Source: Symbiodinium kawagutii (Eukaryota > Sar > Dinophyceae > Suessiales > Symbiodiniaceae). Taken from it: a DNA stretch of 64,000 nucleotides. The notes under the pieces were generated by a model. It searched no databases and was not told the DNA's origin. It saw nothing but the letters and a program-made list of their open reading frames with translations. A program made the position numbers and the translations under genes. The stretch spans positions 77,600-141,599 of the forward strand of contig VSDK01013354.1 of the NCBI GenBank assembly GCA_009767595.1. The letters run 5' to 3'. The number at the start of each line of letters is the position of its first letter. Within the stretch, counting starts at the first letter, position 1. Shown here piece by piece: positions 47,468 to 59,096 of the stretch.

Positions 47468-48542
47468 TCAGCTTAGAGTGGATGGGAATGGCACGATGAT
47501 TGTTGACACTTGATATGTTGGGTTGTTAATTTTGCTGCCGGGATTGAGTTTCAACGCCACCACGTTTTCAGCATTCATGGCCAGGTTTGATTCTTTGACC
47601 ACCCAGGCATGTGTTTGACCAATTTTGAGACCATTTCGCCATGCCACCATTTCGTTTGCTGGTGCATCCTGGGTTTCTGAGCGATGATCCCGAAGCCGGT
47701 AACAGCGGCAGGCACCAACATGGTAGGAATTTCATGTTGCGATGATAAGTTGTTTCTTTTCGGGGGATCCATGTCCAAGGTGTTGTTGTGATAACCCCAG
47801 TGGTCCCAATCTTCTCAGTATGGTAAGGTGTTAAACTGGTTAGACCCACGGTTTCATATGCAACGATCAACCACTGGCTTTGGCACTCGGGCTTCTAAGC
47901 TGAACTGAGCTGAACTGCAGCCATGACATGGTTCCCAGGTGTCTGTGTTGTGCAGAATCATGCTATGCCTAAGCAGTGAAAACGGCACAAAAAACAACCT
48001 TTTTTTTGACTTTTGGATGAGTTTTTGCAAGGTGCACGTACCTTACTTTGCGAAGTTGTTCGCATACCCAGAAAATTGTTGACACATGAGTTTTAGAGAT
48101 ATGTCTGTGTGTCAATACCGTGCACCCCTGGTGAACATCCCACAGCTGACCAAAACAGTCGAGCCGCTGAGATGTGAATGACAATCCATTTTGAGTTGGT
48201 TGGTGAGGACCCATGGCCATATTCATAAATTTTGTTCACAAACTGGCAATCAAGGCACTGACTTGTAAGAACCACACCATGGTTATACCCAACCACTTTT
48301 TGCCATTCAAAAGCCACTGAATGAAACTAGCAACAAAAGGTGCATGGAGCCTGGAAAACATGGTTCAACCAGGTGCCACAGTGAAATGAAAGGTCGTGAT
48401 GTTTCTTTCGAATAGTTTCCGACATTGACAATGTAGGTTGGTCCTTCCAAACCGAGTTGTCATTCTTAGAATGGCCGCCAGCAAACAAAGATTGAGTGTC
48501 CTTTTCCACGAGGGATGAAACAGAACATACTCTTTGCTGCAA
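47468..48542 (-). other. Chain of overlapping minus-strand open frames, unrecognised
   Basis: Five minus-strand frames of 60-100 codons overlap or abut over 1.1 kb in sequence lacking the GGTTGAT motif, with segments such as WQKVVGYNHGVVLTSQ and FWVCEQLRKVRYVHLAKTHP. The run of frames on one strand with frame changes is what a decayed retroelement or intron-containing gene could look like. I cannot match it to a family. Confidence 0.25.
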
Positions 48543-49420
48543 AAGAGGTGGTCAACGATTGGATGGTTGGAGGTTTTTATCGACTATCCGTAGTCTCTTC
48601 GTTTTTAATTTCAAGTCGATGGTTTGTCTGCAATTCTGTTTCCATGTCTAGCCCAAGTATAGATAGTCATGCGAAAGACTAAGATTGCCAATTGCTATCC
48701 AAGGAATGGGTTTGATGTGAAGAGGCATTTGGATTTGACCCATGGCCATACATATGTTTCTTTGATGTAAAAGTGACTCAAATTTACATAAATAGTCCCT
48801 ACTAAAATTGATATATGCATGAATGCATTTAGGTAGACTTAGACATACAGGAATCCTTGTCGATTGTCACATGGGTGTGACGGAAGAGTGTTTTACAGTA
48901 ATGTACACATTTCTCTGGTTGATGGTTTTAAGCATCTGTTTTTTTGAATTGTCCCTAGTATGAAGCAAAAAATGTTTGATTGACTAATATTTTACCATCC
49001 GATCTGCAGCAGGTGGGTCGGGTGCGGAGCAGCTTGCGCCGACGTCGGGGAATGATTGACTCATATTTTTCAAAGTGTTTGGAACCACCAAACATTTTTT
49101 GAATCTATACCCATTTGTAGGTCCACATCTTCGGCGCTCAGATGTATACTGCTGAAGAACTTTTGATTTTTCCCCAATATTTGGATTGGTTGACTCATAT
49201 TTTTCAGAGGGGCTACATACCAATCAGTAACGGTCATTCTGAAGCATTATCAATCACGAATCAACCACCGATCAACCATGGCTTGCAAGCACCAAGCTGC
49301 TCAATGGCAGCTCAGGAGTTGCAATACGCTGGAGCTGTCCCTTGGTGAAGGTCGCGTGGGGTGACCAACAAGGAGCCATGAAGCCAGTGGAGATGTGGAA
49401 TATGACAGGTGCATAATTAT

Positions 49421-49531
49421 CTAGGTGGCTTACAGCCACTAACTTAGATTTTTAGTGTTTTAGGATTTAATGGGTTTACTAGGTGTCCACTAAAAACCAA
49501 TTGTTTAGCAAGGGATCTACAAGCCGCCAAG
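49421..49531. repeat. Family-A element, copy 3
   Basis: CTAGGTGGCTTACAGCCACT to GGATCTACAAGCCGCCAAG, same orientation as copies 1 and 2. Confidence 0.85.
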
Positions 49532-50798
49532 TCATCATGGCTGATGTGAAGTTAATAACCAACAACATTTTAAGGAGCAACAACATATTATTATGATTAC
49601 CATCATTGTTGATCATGATTGATTAGTGTTTATAAATACAGTCTCCTTTAATCAAAAAAAATAGATAATAACAATATAGTTTAATCAATTACGTCATGTA
49701 GATTAGACATTGATGTATGCACATGGGCAATGAGTACCACTAATCATCAGCAATGACATGCAATGACCAGCCATAATCTCTGAACCTCGATAATACCCCA
49801 CGGATGCTGGTTGCCACTTCATCTTCGTGCCTTTAAGAGTGTTTGTTCATCATCGCAAAGCTGTTGTTTTCCTCAACCATTGTCTTTGAGCTCTTGGAAC
49901 AATAGCCAATCTAAGAAGAACCATTTCAAAAACCCTATGGTACAGGATCAAATTTATAGTAATGTTGTGGTTGAAGAAGTAATAAACCATACATGATCAT
50001 TCAGTGGCGTTGGTCATGTTTATGCTTCCAAATTAGTAACCAATAGTTGATGGTTGATAGATGTTTATAGGTTCTATTTGAATAGTAGGCAAGAGCAGTT
50101 GATATTGATTGGGCAGTTGTGAATATTGGTGATAGTCAAGGACCCTTTCCTCCTGAGCCCAAGAAAACCTTGGTTTTTTCTGGGAGAATTATCCTTAGGG
50201 GAAAGGAGGGAATGGTTTACAGCGGTCATGAGAATAGTATTGGTTGACGATGAGTGATCATTATAGTGCCTCGTTCAAATGCATGTTCAATCATGATCAA
50301 CAATGACAAATGAAAGAGATAGATGTTGGTGGAAAACCAACTCATGAGAACTCGCTAATAATGTTTGAGAACAGCAATTGATAGTGATTGTAGCCAAAAA
50401 ATGGTAATGTTTCTGTTTCAACGAAACAATTCTTGGAGATGGTTCAAATCGAGTAAGCAAGAAACTCCAATCTGGAGGGTTTGACAGATGCTTGGCACAC
50501 ACGTGAGTGAAACCTGTCATTATTAGAGCAGCTGTCATGATTAACCTCTCAGCAACCATCATCGACCAAAAATTGCCACTGATTAACCATGATGAATCGT
50601 AACTAAACCCTCAGTTGACTATCATTGAATCACGTTTAATTCACCTGAACTAAGATACGTTGACCAGCATATCATCATCCTCAATTACGCATCATTATTG
50701 ACCCGAATGAAGATGATGAAGCACTATTTACCATCATTGACTCATCATTAGCTGTCATTCATGGCATCATTACCTTTCCTACCGGCCACTGTTCTCAG

Positions 50799-50864
50799 GT
50801 TGCCTTCGTCACCTACATGATAGTCATTTTCAGCTTGACAGATGAGCTCTACTTGAGAGATGAG
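50799..50864 (+). CDS. FUSC/ALMT-like exon: fifth membrane segment
   Basis: 22 codons after TTCTCAG read VAFVTYMIVIFSLTDELYLR then DE, ending at a GC donor (GATGAG/GCCAGT). It corresponds to the family helix followed by a short acidic loop. The GC donor gives phase 0 and continues smoothly into 54038. It is too short to show as a long open frame. Confidence 0.6.
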
Positions 50865-51989
50865 GCCAGTGATGGTTGCTGTAAGGGCTCACTCCCCCCA
50901 TGGGGTTACCCAGGAAGCTGGTCCCAGGGGAAGGCCTGAATGACACATTCCCATCACCGATGATTAGTAACGGATACGAAGGTTTATTGATTGGATTCAT
51001 AGTTTCTGGTATATTCGTATTGGTATTCATTATGGTTGGCTCACCATGATTATTTTAGGTTGTATTCATAGTTATTGATTTTTTTAAGGGATTAGCCGTC
51101 ACAAACCATCATCAACCAGTATCACAAAACTATCATCGACCATGTACCACCACGCAAGCTAGCAGTCTTTTATCATCATTGCCAACCATTATGAATTAAT
51201 CATCTTTGATACACGGACCATTCATGACCACCACTTGTATCATGAGAACACTCACTATCATTGTCATTCTTAGCCCGTCATTTTCGGACAAGGGTGTGCT
51301 GACCACTATGAATCACCATCGGAACCTGTATCTACTATCATCACCCATCATGTGTCATTGTTTCACATCATCAACTAGCATGAATGTTTGCTAGAATCAA
51401 CAGTTGATGACATCAACTGTTAGCCACTATCAGACAAACATTCACCATGAACCATGACCGTTTGTCCCTTTTTTTGTTCACCATTCGATCTGGAAGTGCT
51501 TGCGTTGACCATAGCAATGAATCCACTGTGGTGGATTTGAATGATGATTCACCAATAGTCAATGTTTGACCTTGTTAAACCTATGGTTCACGCTCAGGCT
51601 AAAGCCATGGCTGAAGCCAGTATTAACATTTGGTCAATAGCTTGAACCTATGGTTGATGATGGTTAATGATGATTAATGCCATGTGCAACCTTCATCAAC
51701 CAATGTGTTCATGCTTGCTTCAGAGGCACTGAAACTGGCAGGGGAAACCGCACATGGTCGATTAATCACTACCACTTACAAATCACGGGTAAGCACTAGC
51801 AATCCATGGGTAAACATCATGATCGTTGTTCAACATCATTTAGCAATAGCCACCAGGATGAAAAACGACTTCACTGATTATAAACCTGCTATAGATCATA
51901 GATGTTTGATGAATTTTTAGGATGTAAGCACATGTTCCAGAATCAAACCAATCGCTTTGGCTTGTGTACCTTGCCATCGACCTCCTTAG

Positions 51990-52116
51990 GTCGATGGGTC
52001 CCAGCCCAAAGGATAGACACGTGCCGGGGCCGCTGGGTAGCCTTAGTGGGTCCCCACACGTCGATATCCAGTGCTTGGATAGCTCATCCCTACAGGCACC
52101 CCTCCCCAAGAGCTGA
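51990..52116 (+). CDS. Exon-like island
   Basis: CCTTAG acceptor, then a frame with SMGPSPKDRHVPGPLGSLSG and SPHVDIQCLDSSSLQAPL, ending at a TGA (52114-52116) or a nearby donor. Ser/Pro-rich, with G/C-ending codons. It lies between membrane exons whose phases already join, so it may be an alternative exon or a relic. Confidence 0.35.
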
Positions 52117-52244
52117 GTGCTGGGAACGAGGGGTTTCCAACAGCTGTTGATTAGCTGTTGATTAGTAAAACAATGGTCAACTAGCTGGTTAATGGTAAAT
52201 AGTAGGGGATAACAAGCAACAATACTAGGGAGATATACCAACTA

Positions 52245-52374
52245 TATGGCGGCTATAGGTCAATATTAACCAGCAATAATGGATGACAATAACCTACTCA
52301 TAAAAGGGAAAACAACGGTGAATTGATGGGGAACCAGGGGTACAGGGTTTTGACTCACTGCCATATGATGACTA
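52245..52374. repeat. Family-B element, copy 6 (C-poor orientation)
   Basis: ATGGCGGCTATAGGTCAA to TTGACTCACTGCCAT, with internal GGGGAACCAGGGGTACAGGG. It lies about 130 bases after the island ending at 52116. Confidence 0.75.
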
Positions 52375-52913
52375 ACAGCTGTTAAACCATTGATTAGTAT
52401 AATACAACTCTGGTTGCTTTTAGTTGCTGGTTTCCAAGAAATCTGATTTTCGATTTTTTAACTGGGGATGATTACCCAGTACCAAGTCTGGATCGCACAG
52501 GTAGATATGGTATTGATCTAGCCAATGGGTGATACCGTTATGTGAGCAATGCCTGTATATAGTAACCTGGTTGGTGTTTTGGAACAGTTTGATTTTCCTT
52601 AGTAATCATTCACAAATGGTTGGTTGACTAATCTTTTTCAGAGGGTTTGAGACCACCAACCAGGTAATCATTCCTCTTTTGCCACCCACTAGCCATAGTG
52701 AGTGAGCACAGCTATTTGATCATCACTAGCCAGTTAATGATTACTAGCCTTAGTGTGCATAGATACCATTCCCATTTCTAGCCGTACGAGTGACCACTGG
52801 CCATATATTAGTACTCAGTGATACCGAGGCACTATCCATGAGTTGTGTTCTTCCTCAGCCGCCTCAGGTGGGGGTTGGAGAACAACCATTTACCACCTAT
52901 TAGCCATCATTAT

Positions 52914-53026
52914 CTGGATGGCTTATACCCACGAATTCTTAGGTTTTTAGTGTTTTTGGGATATGATTGATTTACCATATAACCACTAAAAATATATTTT
53001 TAGCAAGGGATCTATAAGCCACCAAG
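52914..53026. repeat. Family-A element, copy 4
   Basis: CTGGATGGCTTATACCCACG to GGATCTATAAGCCACCAAG. Nearly identical to copy 1, which suggests recent spread. Confidence 0.85.
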
Positions 53027-53270
53027 TTACCCAACAATAATCCACCATTCATCAGCCCGTTGACCTCCGGGGCCACCACAAACTCATGTGAATGCCTGCA
53101 TGGGTGGATGTGGTGGACTGGCAAAGGACGGTCCCCACCATTGCTAACCAGGACCAACCAACCAGATACCGTGAACCATGACATAACCAGGCGATAAAGG
53201 TTTACCCACCATTGAGCAGCCGACCACCACCAACCATTGGTTCAACCATCATCGATCATCATACACCATA

Positions 53271-53400
53271 TGCCTGTGGGTCAGGTCGCCCTCAGTCCCC
53301 CTGGTTCCCCCATCATTAGCCAGCACGTTTTCCATATAGTTTTCTTGGCAAACTTATTTGCCATGAAATCGAGGGTTAACTGCTTGACCCAACTCGCCGT
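53271..53400. repeat. Family-B element, copy 7 (G-poor orientation)
   Basis: TGCCTGTGGGTCAGG to TTGACCCAACTCGCCGT, with internal CCCCCTGGTTCCCCCATCA. More diverged than the others. Confidence 0.7.
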
Positions 53401-54037
53401 AGAGACCGCTGGTAGATCCCCCCACTATTGTTGCTGATTAGATCCCCAGCTTGATGCACCATTAACCAGCTACGTAAACCATCGTTTGGTTGATTAAGGT
53501 TGATTCACTGGTTAGTGGTTTGCTTCACATTTTTATTTTCATGACAATTTTCATGACTTGGTTGGTTGATTAAGGTTGATGTTGGTGGTTAGTATTCATT
53601 ATCAATTGGTTGGTTGACTTGCGCATATTTTTCATGACCGGGTGGTTCAACCACCACCCAGGTGACCATTCCTTTTTTACTACCCACTAGCCATAGTGAG
53701 TGACCACAGCCATTTGATCATGACTAGCCATTTCATGATCATTAGTTTTCATAAATACCAATAATGATTAACCATTAGCCGTTGATTAAGATTGCGCAGC
53801 ACAAACTCCATGGCTTCAACCCTGGCTAGCCATTAACAAGAGGTTCAACATCGTTCAACCATCATTGATAACCATCATTCACCATACTTCTATGGCTGTT
53901 GACCAGCACAGGTCGTCCATGGGTTCAGGCCAACCAGAGCTAACCACCACTAACCAGGTTTATCCACCATCAGTCAGCCTATTAACCAACCAGCAACCAT
54001 AGGTTGAACCCTGGCTAGCCATGAAGTCACGTCGCAG

Positions 54038-54124
54038 GTGTCCCAAGCAGAGCTGCTGGAGATCTCCATGCGCTTAGCCCAGCGCCGTTGCTGCGACGTG
54101 GCCGTGGGCGTGTTGATGTCCATG
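54038..54124 (+). CDS. FUSC/ALMT-like exon: sixth membrane segment
   Basis: 29 codons between GTCGCAG and ATG/GTGGGC read VSQAELLEISMRLAQRRCCD then VAVGVLMSM. The family has a conserved Arg-containing helix (RxxxIxVGxxxxxxxS) here. The phase agrees on both sides (50864 and 57660). Confidence 0.65.
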
Positions 54125-54177
54125 GTGGGCACCGGGAACGGAGACCGGGGGGTTTGGGGGTGGAGGATGGTGAGTTG

Positions 54178-54492
54178 ATATGGGGGTTTCTTAAGCCATG
54201 GGGGACCCCCAAATCATCCACTATTACTGGATGGCTTATACCCACTAACTTAGGTTTTTAGTGTTTTTGGGATATGATTGATTTACCATACAACCACTAA
54301 AAACATTTTTTTAGCAAGGGCATCCATATATAGTTGATTTATAGACCACTATTAGTTGACTACTACTATAAATGGGTGACCAATTTAATATTAGTTGACT
54401 ACTACTAATATATCCATATATCGACCACTATTAGTCATTTATAGTAGTAGACCAACCATTTTGGGGTCCCCTAATTTGAGAAACCACCATAC
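54178..54492. repeat. Family-C element, copy 2, interrupted by a family-A insertion
   Basis: The left end ATGGGGGTTTCTTAAGCCAT followed by GGGGGACCCCCAAATCATCC (54178-54226) mirrors the right end TTTTGGGGTCCCCTAATTTG then AGAAACCACCAT (54460-54492). Family-A copy 5 sits directly after ATCCACTATTA. The remaining interior holds short TAGTTGACTACTACTA repeats. Confidence 0.75.
54227..54321. repeat. Family-A element, copy 5 (3' end truncated), nested in family C
   Basis: CTGGATGGCTTATACCCACT through TTTTTTAGCAAGGG matches copies 1 and 4, then the match stops before the expected ATAAGCCACC end. Confidence 0.8.
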
Positions 54493-54585
54493 GGTTGATG
54501 TTTACAGGTTTGTGCTGGTGAATGGTGGTGAGTTTTCATTTGCGTAGTGATCATTAGCTTTCATTTGGTGAAAGTGATTCACCAT

Positions 54586-54727
54586 CAATCATTAGTTTTC
54601 ATCATTCTACCAATCAGTAAATCGCCAACCATCAATCATTAGTTTTCATCATTCTACCAATCAGTAAATCGCCAACCATCAATCATTAGCTTTCATCATT
54701 CTAGCAATCAGTAAATCACTAACCATC
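54586..54727. repeat. Three tandem copies of a ~47-bp unit
   Basis: CATCAATCATTAG(T/C)TTTCATCATTCTA followed by CCAATCAGTAAATC, repeated three times with few changes. Confidence 0.9.
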
Positions 54728-55130
54728 AATAATTGGTTTGAATCATTTCACCAATCATCAATCACTAACCATGAACTGACACAATTTTCAAATTAAATCA
54801 ACCATAAAGCTAACCATAAACAAATAGACAACCGTAATCTAATCAGGAAACGTTCATCCTGTCATGATTTGTTTTGGTTAGTCATTTGAGTCATTTTAAT
54901 GATGGTGTTTTCTCGAAGGCCCCTCTTCCATCTTTTTCGCCTTCCGCTGGTGACGATGGTCACAAAAACACAACGCTCGCCAGAAGGAAGAGAAGCAAAG
55001 ATAGTGTAATTTGACAAATGCCCTGTGCCAAATGATACATCTTTGACAAATGATAGTGTAATTTGACAAATCATCCACCATCCTGTACCAGATTGGTAGT
55101 ATGTCAAAGAGATGATTTGACAAATGTCCT

Positions 55131-55937
55131 GTGCCAACACAGTTGCAAAGGTACCACGATCAGATTGATTGCACAGTGGATGATTTTGGAAGGAAGATCG
55201 AAGATTGGAAGTACAACAAATACTTCATCCAGATGATGAGGAATGTTGGAACGCGCATCTTCATGAACTGCGAGGCTTCCAGCATCTATCCACACCGCCA
55301 TCTACTGGAAGGAAGAGATTGGCAAGTGTGCTTCAATGATTGGACTGATCTTATGCGCATGGCACGGGTTGGCAAGAATGGAGCCGTGAAGCAGATCGCA
55401 GGACCATCAGGAAGCAAGGATGATACCAAGGCTCGATATGTCAGTTGGGCAATCTTTGAGGTTCAGATTGGCAAGACCCTTGATCGGAGCATTTTACAAG
55501 AAGTGAATATGACAAGGGCAAGAATGAAGACGGTGAGAGTCTTTGTTTCACATCGGTCACAAGAACATCAAACAATCAACTGCTCTCGTCGGAGAGGTAT
55601 TGATAGTGATGTTCTGGGAGTGTATGATGTATCAGGTAGACTTCATTGCTGGTGATGGAACAAAGCCTGCTACTGCGCACACCCAAATGCCAAGACAGAA
55701 TCAGATATGCCAACATATTCGAACAGCCTGTTTCAGATCCTTCTGAACAGAATGGTCAACGCTGCAACCCAGCGCAAGAAAAAACACTCTGATCCAGAGG
55801 CAGCGCCAGTGAGAGTGAAGAACATCATTGCTGCTCCATATGAAGGCCTGAGAAAGTTGCAAGAGAAGTTGCGCAACAGCGCTGTTGGGCTAAGTAAAAA
55901 AATGTCTCTTTTCCTGAGCACCACAAGCCGTCAGTGA
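55131..55937 (+). pseudogene. Frame-shifted EEP-like fragment (C-terminal half)
   Basis: A first frame (about 55190-55540) reads NVGTRIFMNCEASSIYPHRH, an aromatic stretch, and ARYVSWAIFEVQIGKTLDRS. Near 55540 the reading shifts by one into HIGHKNIKQSTALVGEV and YQVDFIAGDGTKP. Near 55690 it shifts again into QILLNRMVNAATQRKKKHSD, PVRVKNIIAAPYEG and a stop at about 55937. The DFIAGD(G/N) segment corresponds to the GDxN catalytic motif of EEP nucleases, and I recall this whole arrangement from an expanded Symbiodinium family. The two frame changes without splice signals indicate a decayed copy. It lies in an intron of the transporter-like gene, in sequence lacking GGTTGAT repeats. Confidence 0.6.
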
Positions 55938-57659
55938 ACTTCCCCAGCACCACACACGGCGCCTTGTCATGGCGCAACGACATCATGACATGTTGAGGGG
56001 ATGGCAAATGGAGGATTCCCCCCAATAATGTACCTACCACACTGACAAGCTGAGAAAACTGCCGTGGGCTTGTCAACATCAACACTTCGCAGAATTTAAA
56101 CAAACAAGGCAATTGACGCAATGCCTTTGACCCTTGATAGAGAAGTTCATGGGCAGCACATGAATGTATGTATGGAAAGGTGCTGTCACACCACTGAGCA
56201 GGGGCAGGGGAGCAAATAAAGCAGCAAAGGGAGCTATATTACTTTAAGACTATAGGAAGCCATGACCTGGTACGAGCCAAACGGTCTCCTATTTCTTGCG
56301 TTTGGCACAGCGACCCGCAATTCTTCAGCGAGACAACCACCTTCTCCACAGTCTCAAACCATTCACATGGTTGGCATGGTTCATTTGACACTTGGTGATG
56401 GTCATTTGACAGTAATGTAATGGTTAATGTAGCAAACCGGTGCTTCATGGTGATTTTCAGTAATTAAATGTAGTTAATCACCATAGTGATTTGGACGATG
56501 TTGTTTGATAAATTCTCATCCTGCTGATTGGCAAGAGCAATGTCTTTCAAGAATAGCTCAGCGGTCAACATCATTGGTTTTGGCCCAGATAGTATGAATT
56601 GATTGTGTTCGATGATGATGGTTCAGGATGACCGTGAACGATATGATAGCTACACTTTGAGAATTTGGTTGCGCAGAAGATCCACCGTTTATCAATGGTT
56701 TACCTGTGTACGTGGTGATTTTTCATTCCCGGGATAATTTCGCAGAGTGTAACAGATTCTTTGATAACGGCTAGTAGGGTCTCAGGTGGCTGAAAATCAA
56801 ATGTTAACCAGAATGCAATGTTTCTTGAAAATCACCAACAACATTCAACGGTTCATGATGACAGTGTTCGACAATGATCGATGTAAGAACCATAGGTGGC
56901 AATTTTGAAGAGTCGCACACGACTGTTTTGTTTTAACAATGTTGGTTGTTAAGCGGGAATACTTCCGATTAATCAAAACTAGTGTCCATGGTCAGCCACG
57001 ACAATCAGTCATAGTGAATGAACATGTTAGATTCGAGTTGCAATCAGGACTAGTAAACGTCGATAAGGAAGAAGGTAGTTGAATCAAGGTTAGCTATGTT
57101 CAAGCGAAAGTAGGCCATCACTAGTTGGCCGCTAGGAGCAAATATGTTTGATAGCCACGTGAAAATCGATGTTGGTTGAAACAAATTCATAAGTGGATGC
57201 CACTTCACCAATACCAAAGCCTCAAATCCAAGCCAAGGTGAACTAGGGTTTACAAAAAGCGGTGAACCACTGTGGGCGCACTTTTGTTGTTTTTGGACAA
57301 GCATTGATGACACATACTAATGTTTATGGTTAAACATGTGTTTATTGACTATTTTTTTGTGGTTGGTACTTTTGTCAGAACTGCTGAGATTACACAACGG
57401 CTAGCAAAAAACCAATTGAGGTCGATAATGGTTTCTACTTATCATATCATCATCATGTTCCCTGAGCAATCCTCATCATTCTCAACCCGCATCCAACAAT
57501 AATCAACTGTTTAAACATATTGAACTATAGTTATCCATATCCAACCATCATCAGCACTACCTGAACAAACATCATCAACCATACGTTTAACCATGCCTTC
57601 GCCAGCCTAGTAACCAGCTATTTCCATGGCAAGTCACCCTGCCGCCATGGGGTGCGCAG

Positions 57660-57739
57660 GTGGTCTCTGTCTTCGTGGCACCAGACAGGGCAGTGGATGA
57701 ACTGCGACAACGCCCCTGGGACGAGGGGAGGAGCTGCTG
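57660..57739 (+). CDS. FUSC/ALMT-like exon: end of membrane core
   Basis: After GTGCGCAG the frame reads VVSVFVAPDRAVDELRQRPW. The family leaves the last helix through a (L/V)FP..(A/S)..LR pattern at the start of the cytosolic domain, which this resembles. The phase from 54124 is coherent. The 3' end is not certain. Confidence 0.55.
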
Positions 57740-59096
57740 CTGGCGGGGGATCAACCATGGTTCAATGGTTGATCTATGGTTCAATGGTTGTGGCCCCATC
57801 ATTTAATTTTTATAAGAAGCCATGGTTTACTTAGTGTACCTAAATGGTTGATGATTCTTAATGTGATTAAAGCTATCGACAATAATTGTTTTCATGGTTG
57901 ATAATGATCAACTATGATGGCTGGTAATGGTGAAGATGGTAACGGTGCATGTAGTTGGGGCTGCTTGTTTGTTGTGACGCCTTTGATGACTGGTGGATGA
58001 CTGCTTTTAACAACTGTCACTTGGTGGTGGTGAATGGGATGGTTGATGCTGATGGTGAATGTGATGATTTGTGATGTTGAATGATGGCGAATTTGATGGT
58101 CAAGAATGATTCATGACTGGTTGATATGATGTTCAAGGAGTGGATGAGAACGGTTTGCAGTAGCTAGTAAATGTGCGAATCTGGGTAATCACGGTTTATA
58201 TAATGATTGTTTTTGTTATTCATTGGTTGGAAGTTGTTGTTACTGCTCGGACAAATTTGCTCAGTGTTGTTATTACAGTCGCTGACTATGCCAGATCGTG
58301 GGGTAAGTCTTTGTTCATCCATTGCTATTGCACGCAATTGATCCTGATTCAGCAGGATTAGCAAACATAAGTCATACTGCTGGTTGGTTGATAGTCCATG
58401 GATTATGGTTGGATTACTACCCATGGATTAACAACCAAGCCAAAATCAACAGATTGCTCGGTGGTTGGTCGACATCTAAACATTTTTGGTCACCTGCTTG
58501 CATGATCATCCACTTCATATGTGGCAAGCCACTTCTGAACTCCGGTTGATTACCAAAGTTCCACTTCTCACGGCTGAACAAATAGGGATCAAGTTCTGAA
58601 ACCAACTTATATACCACAGCTAACCAGATCCGGTTAGATATCTTATGTAGCTACCAAAGTTCCACTTCTCTTCCTCAGTTCTGAAACTTTGTGAAACCTC
58701 TAGGGAAACCTGTTGGAATTCTACGGACCTCCACCACACATTGCTGCCATCGCCTGGTGTTAAGGCACTGATTGCTGCCATCGCTTCAAGCAGCTTACGT
58801 GCATCGAACAAGATGGGTTATTTACCGTGGTATCTAGCTGGTTCTGTATACACTAATTGGAACGACCAATCCCGGTACACTGTTTAACATTGCACAAGGC
58901 CACTTTTGGCCATCCAAACTTGAAGCAATCGCTATAGCCATTTCCTGTACCTCTGGTTCCCATCATTATCCATTGTTTTCCCTTAGGTTTCTTGGTTGTT
59001 ATCCACCATTAGTTGGTGGATTAGTATTGACCCAGCTCGCCATTTCTAACCTCAACGATCCTTTGAACTAGCTTTGTGGCATTGGGTTTTTCACAG
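57740..59096. repeat. Intron-like repeat field
   Basis: C-poor ATGGTTGATGG sequence to about 58240, then mixed sequence. TACCAAAGTTCCACTTCTC occurs twice (near 58550 and 58653). Family-B copy 8 precedes the next exon. Confidence 0.55.
58936..59043. repeat. Family-B element, copy 8 (G-poor orientation)
   Basis: CCTGTACCTCTGGTTCCCATCATTATCC-type interior and a TATTGACCCAGCTCGCCAT right end. The left end is diverged. It lies 53 bases before the exon at 59097. Confidence 0.7.

Larger units (their letters stand above)
47055..50798. other. Intron-like region with an unusual minus-strand stretch
   Basis: C-poor repeat to about 47460, balanced-composition sequence at 47470-49200 (listed separately), family-A copy 3 at 49421-49531, then mixed and G-poor fields before the next exon. 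A weak exon-like segment sits near 49290-49350 (WQLRSCNTLELSLGE). Confidence 0.45.
50865..54037. repeat. Intron-like repeat region
   Basis: G-poor and C-poor fields alternate around a GC-rich island (51990-52116). It contains family-B copies 6 and 7, family-A copy 4 and a GC-rich patch at 53060-53130 without a clear frame. Confidence 0.55.
54125..57659. repeat. Intron-like repeat region
   Basis: It contains a family-C element split by family-A copy 5 (54178-54492), a 47-bp tandem repeat (54586-54727), the EEP-like pseudogene (55131-55937) and GGTTGAT/CCATCAT fields on either side. Confidence 0.55.
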
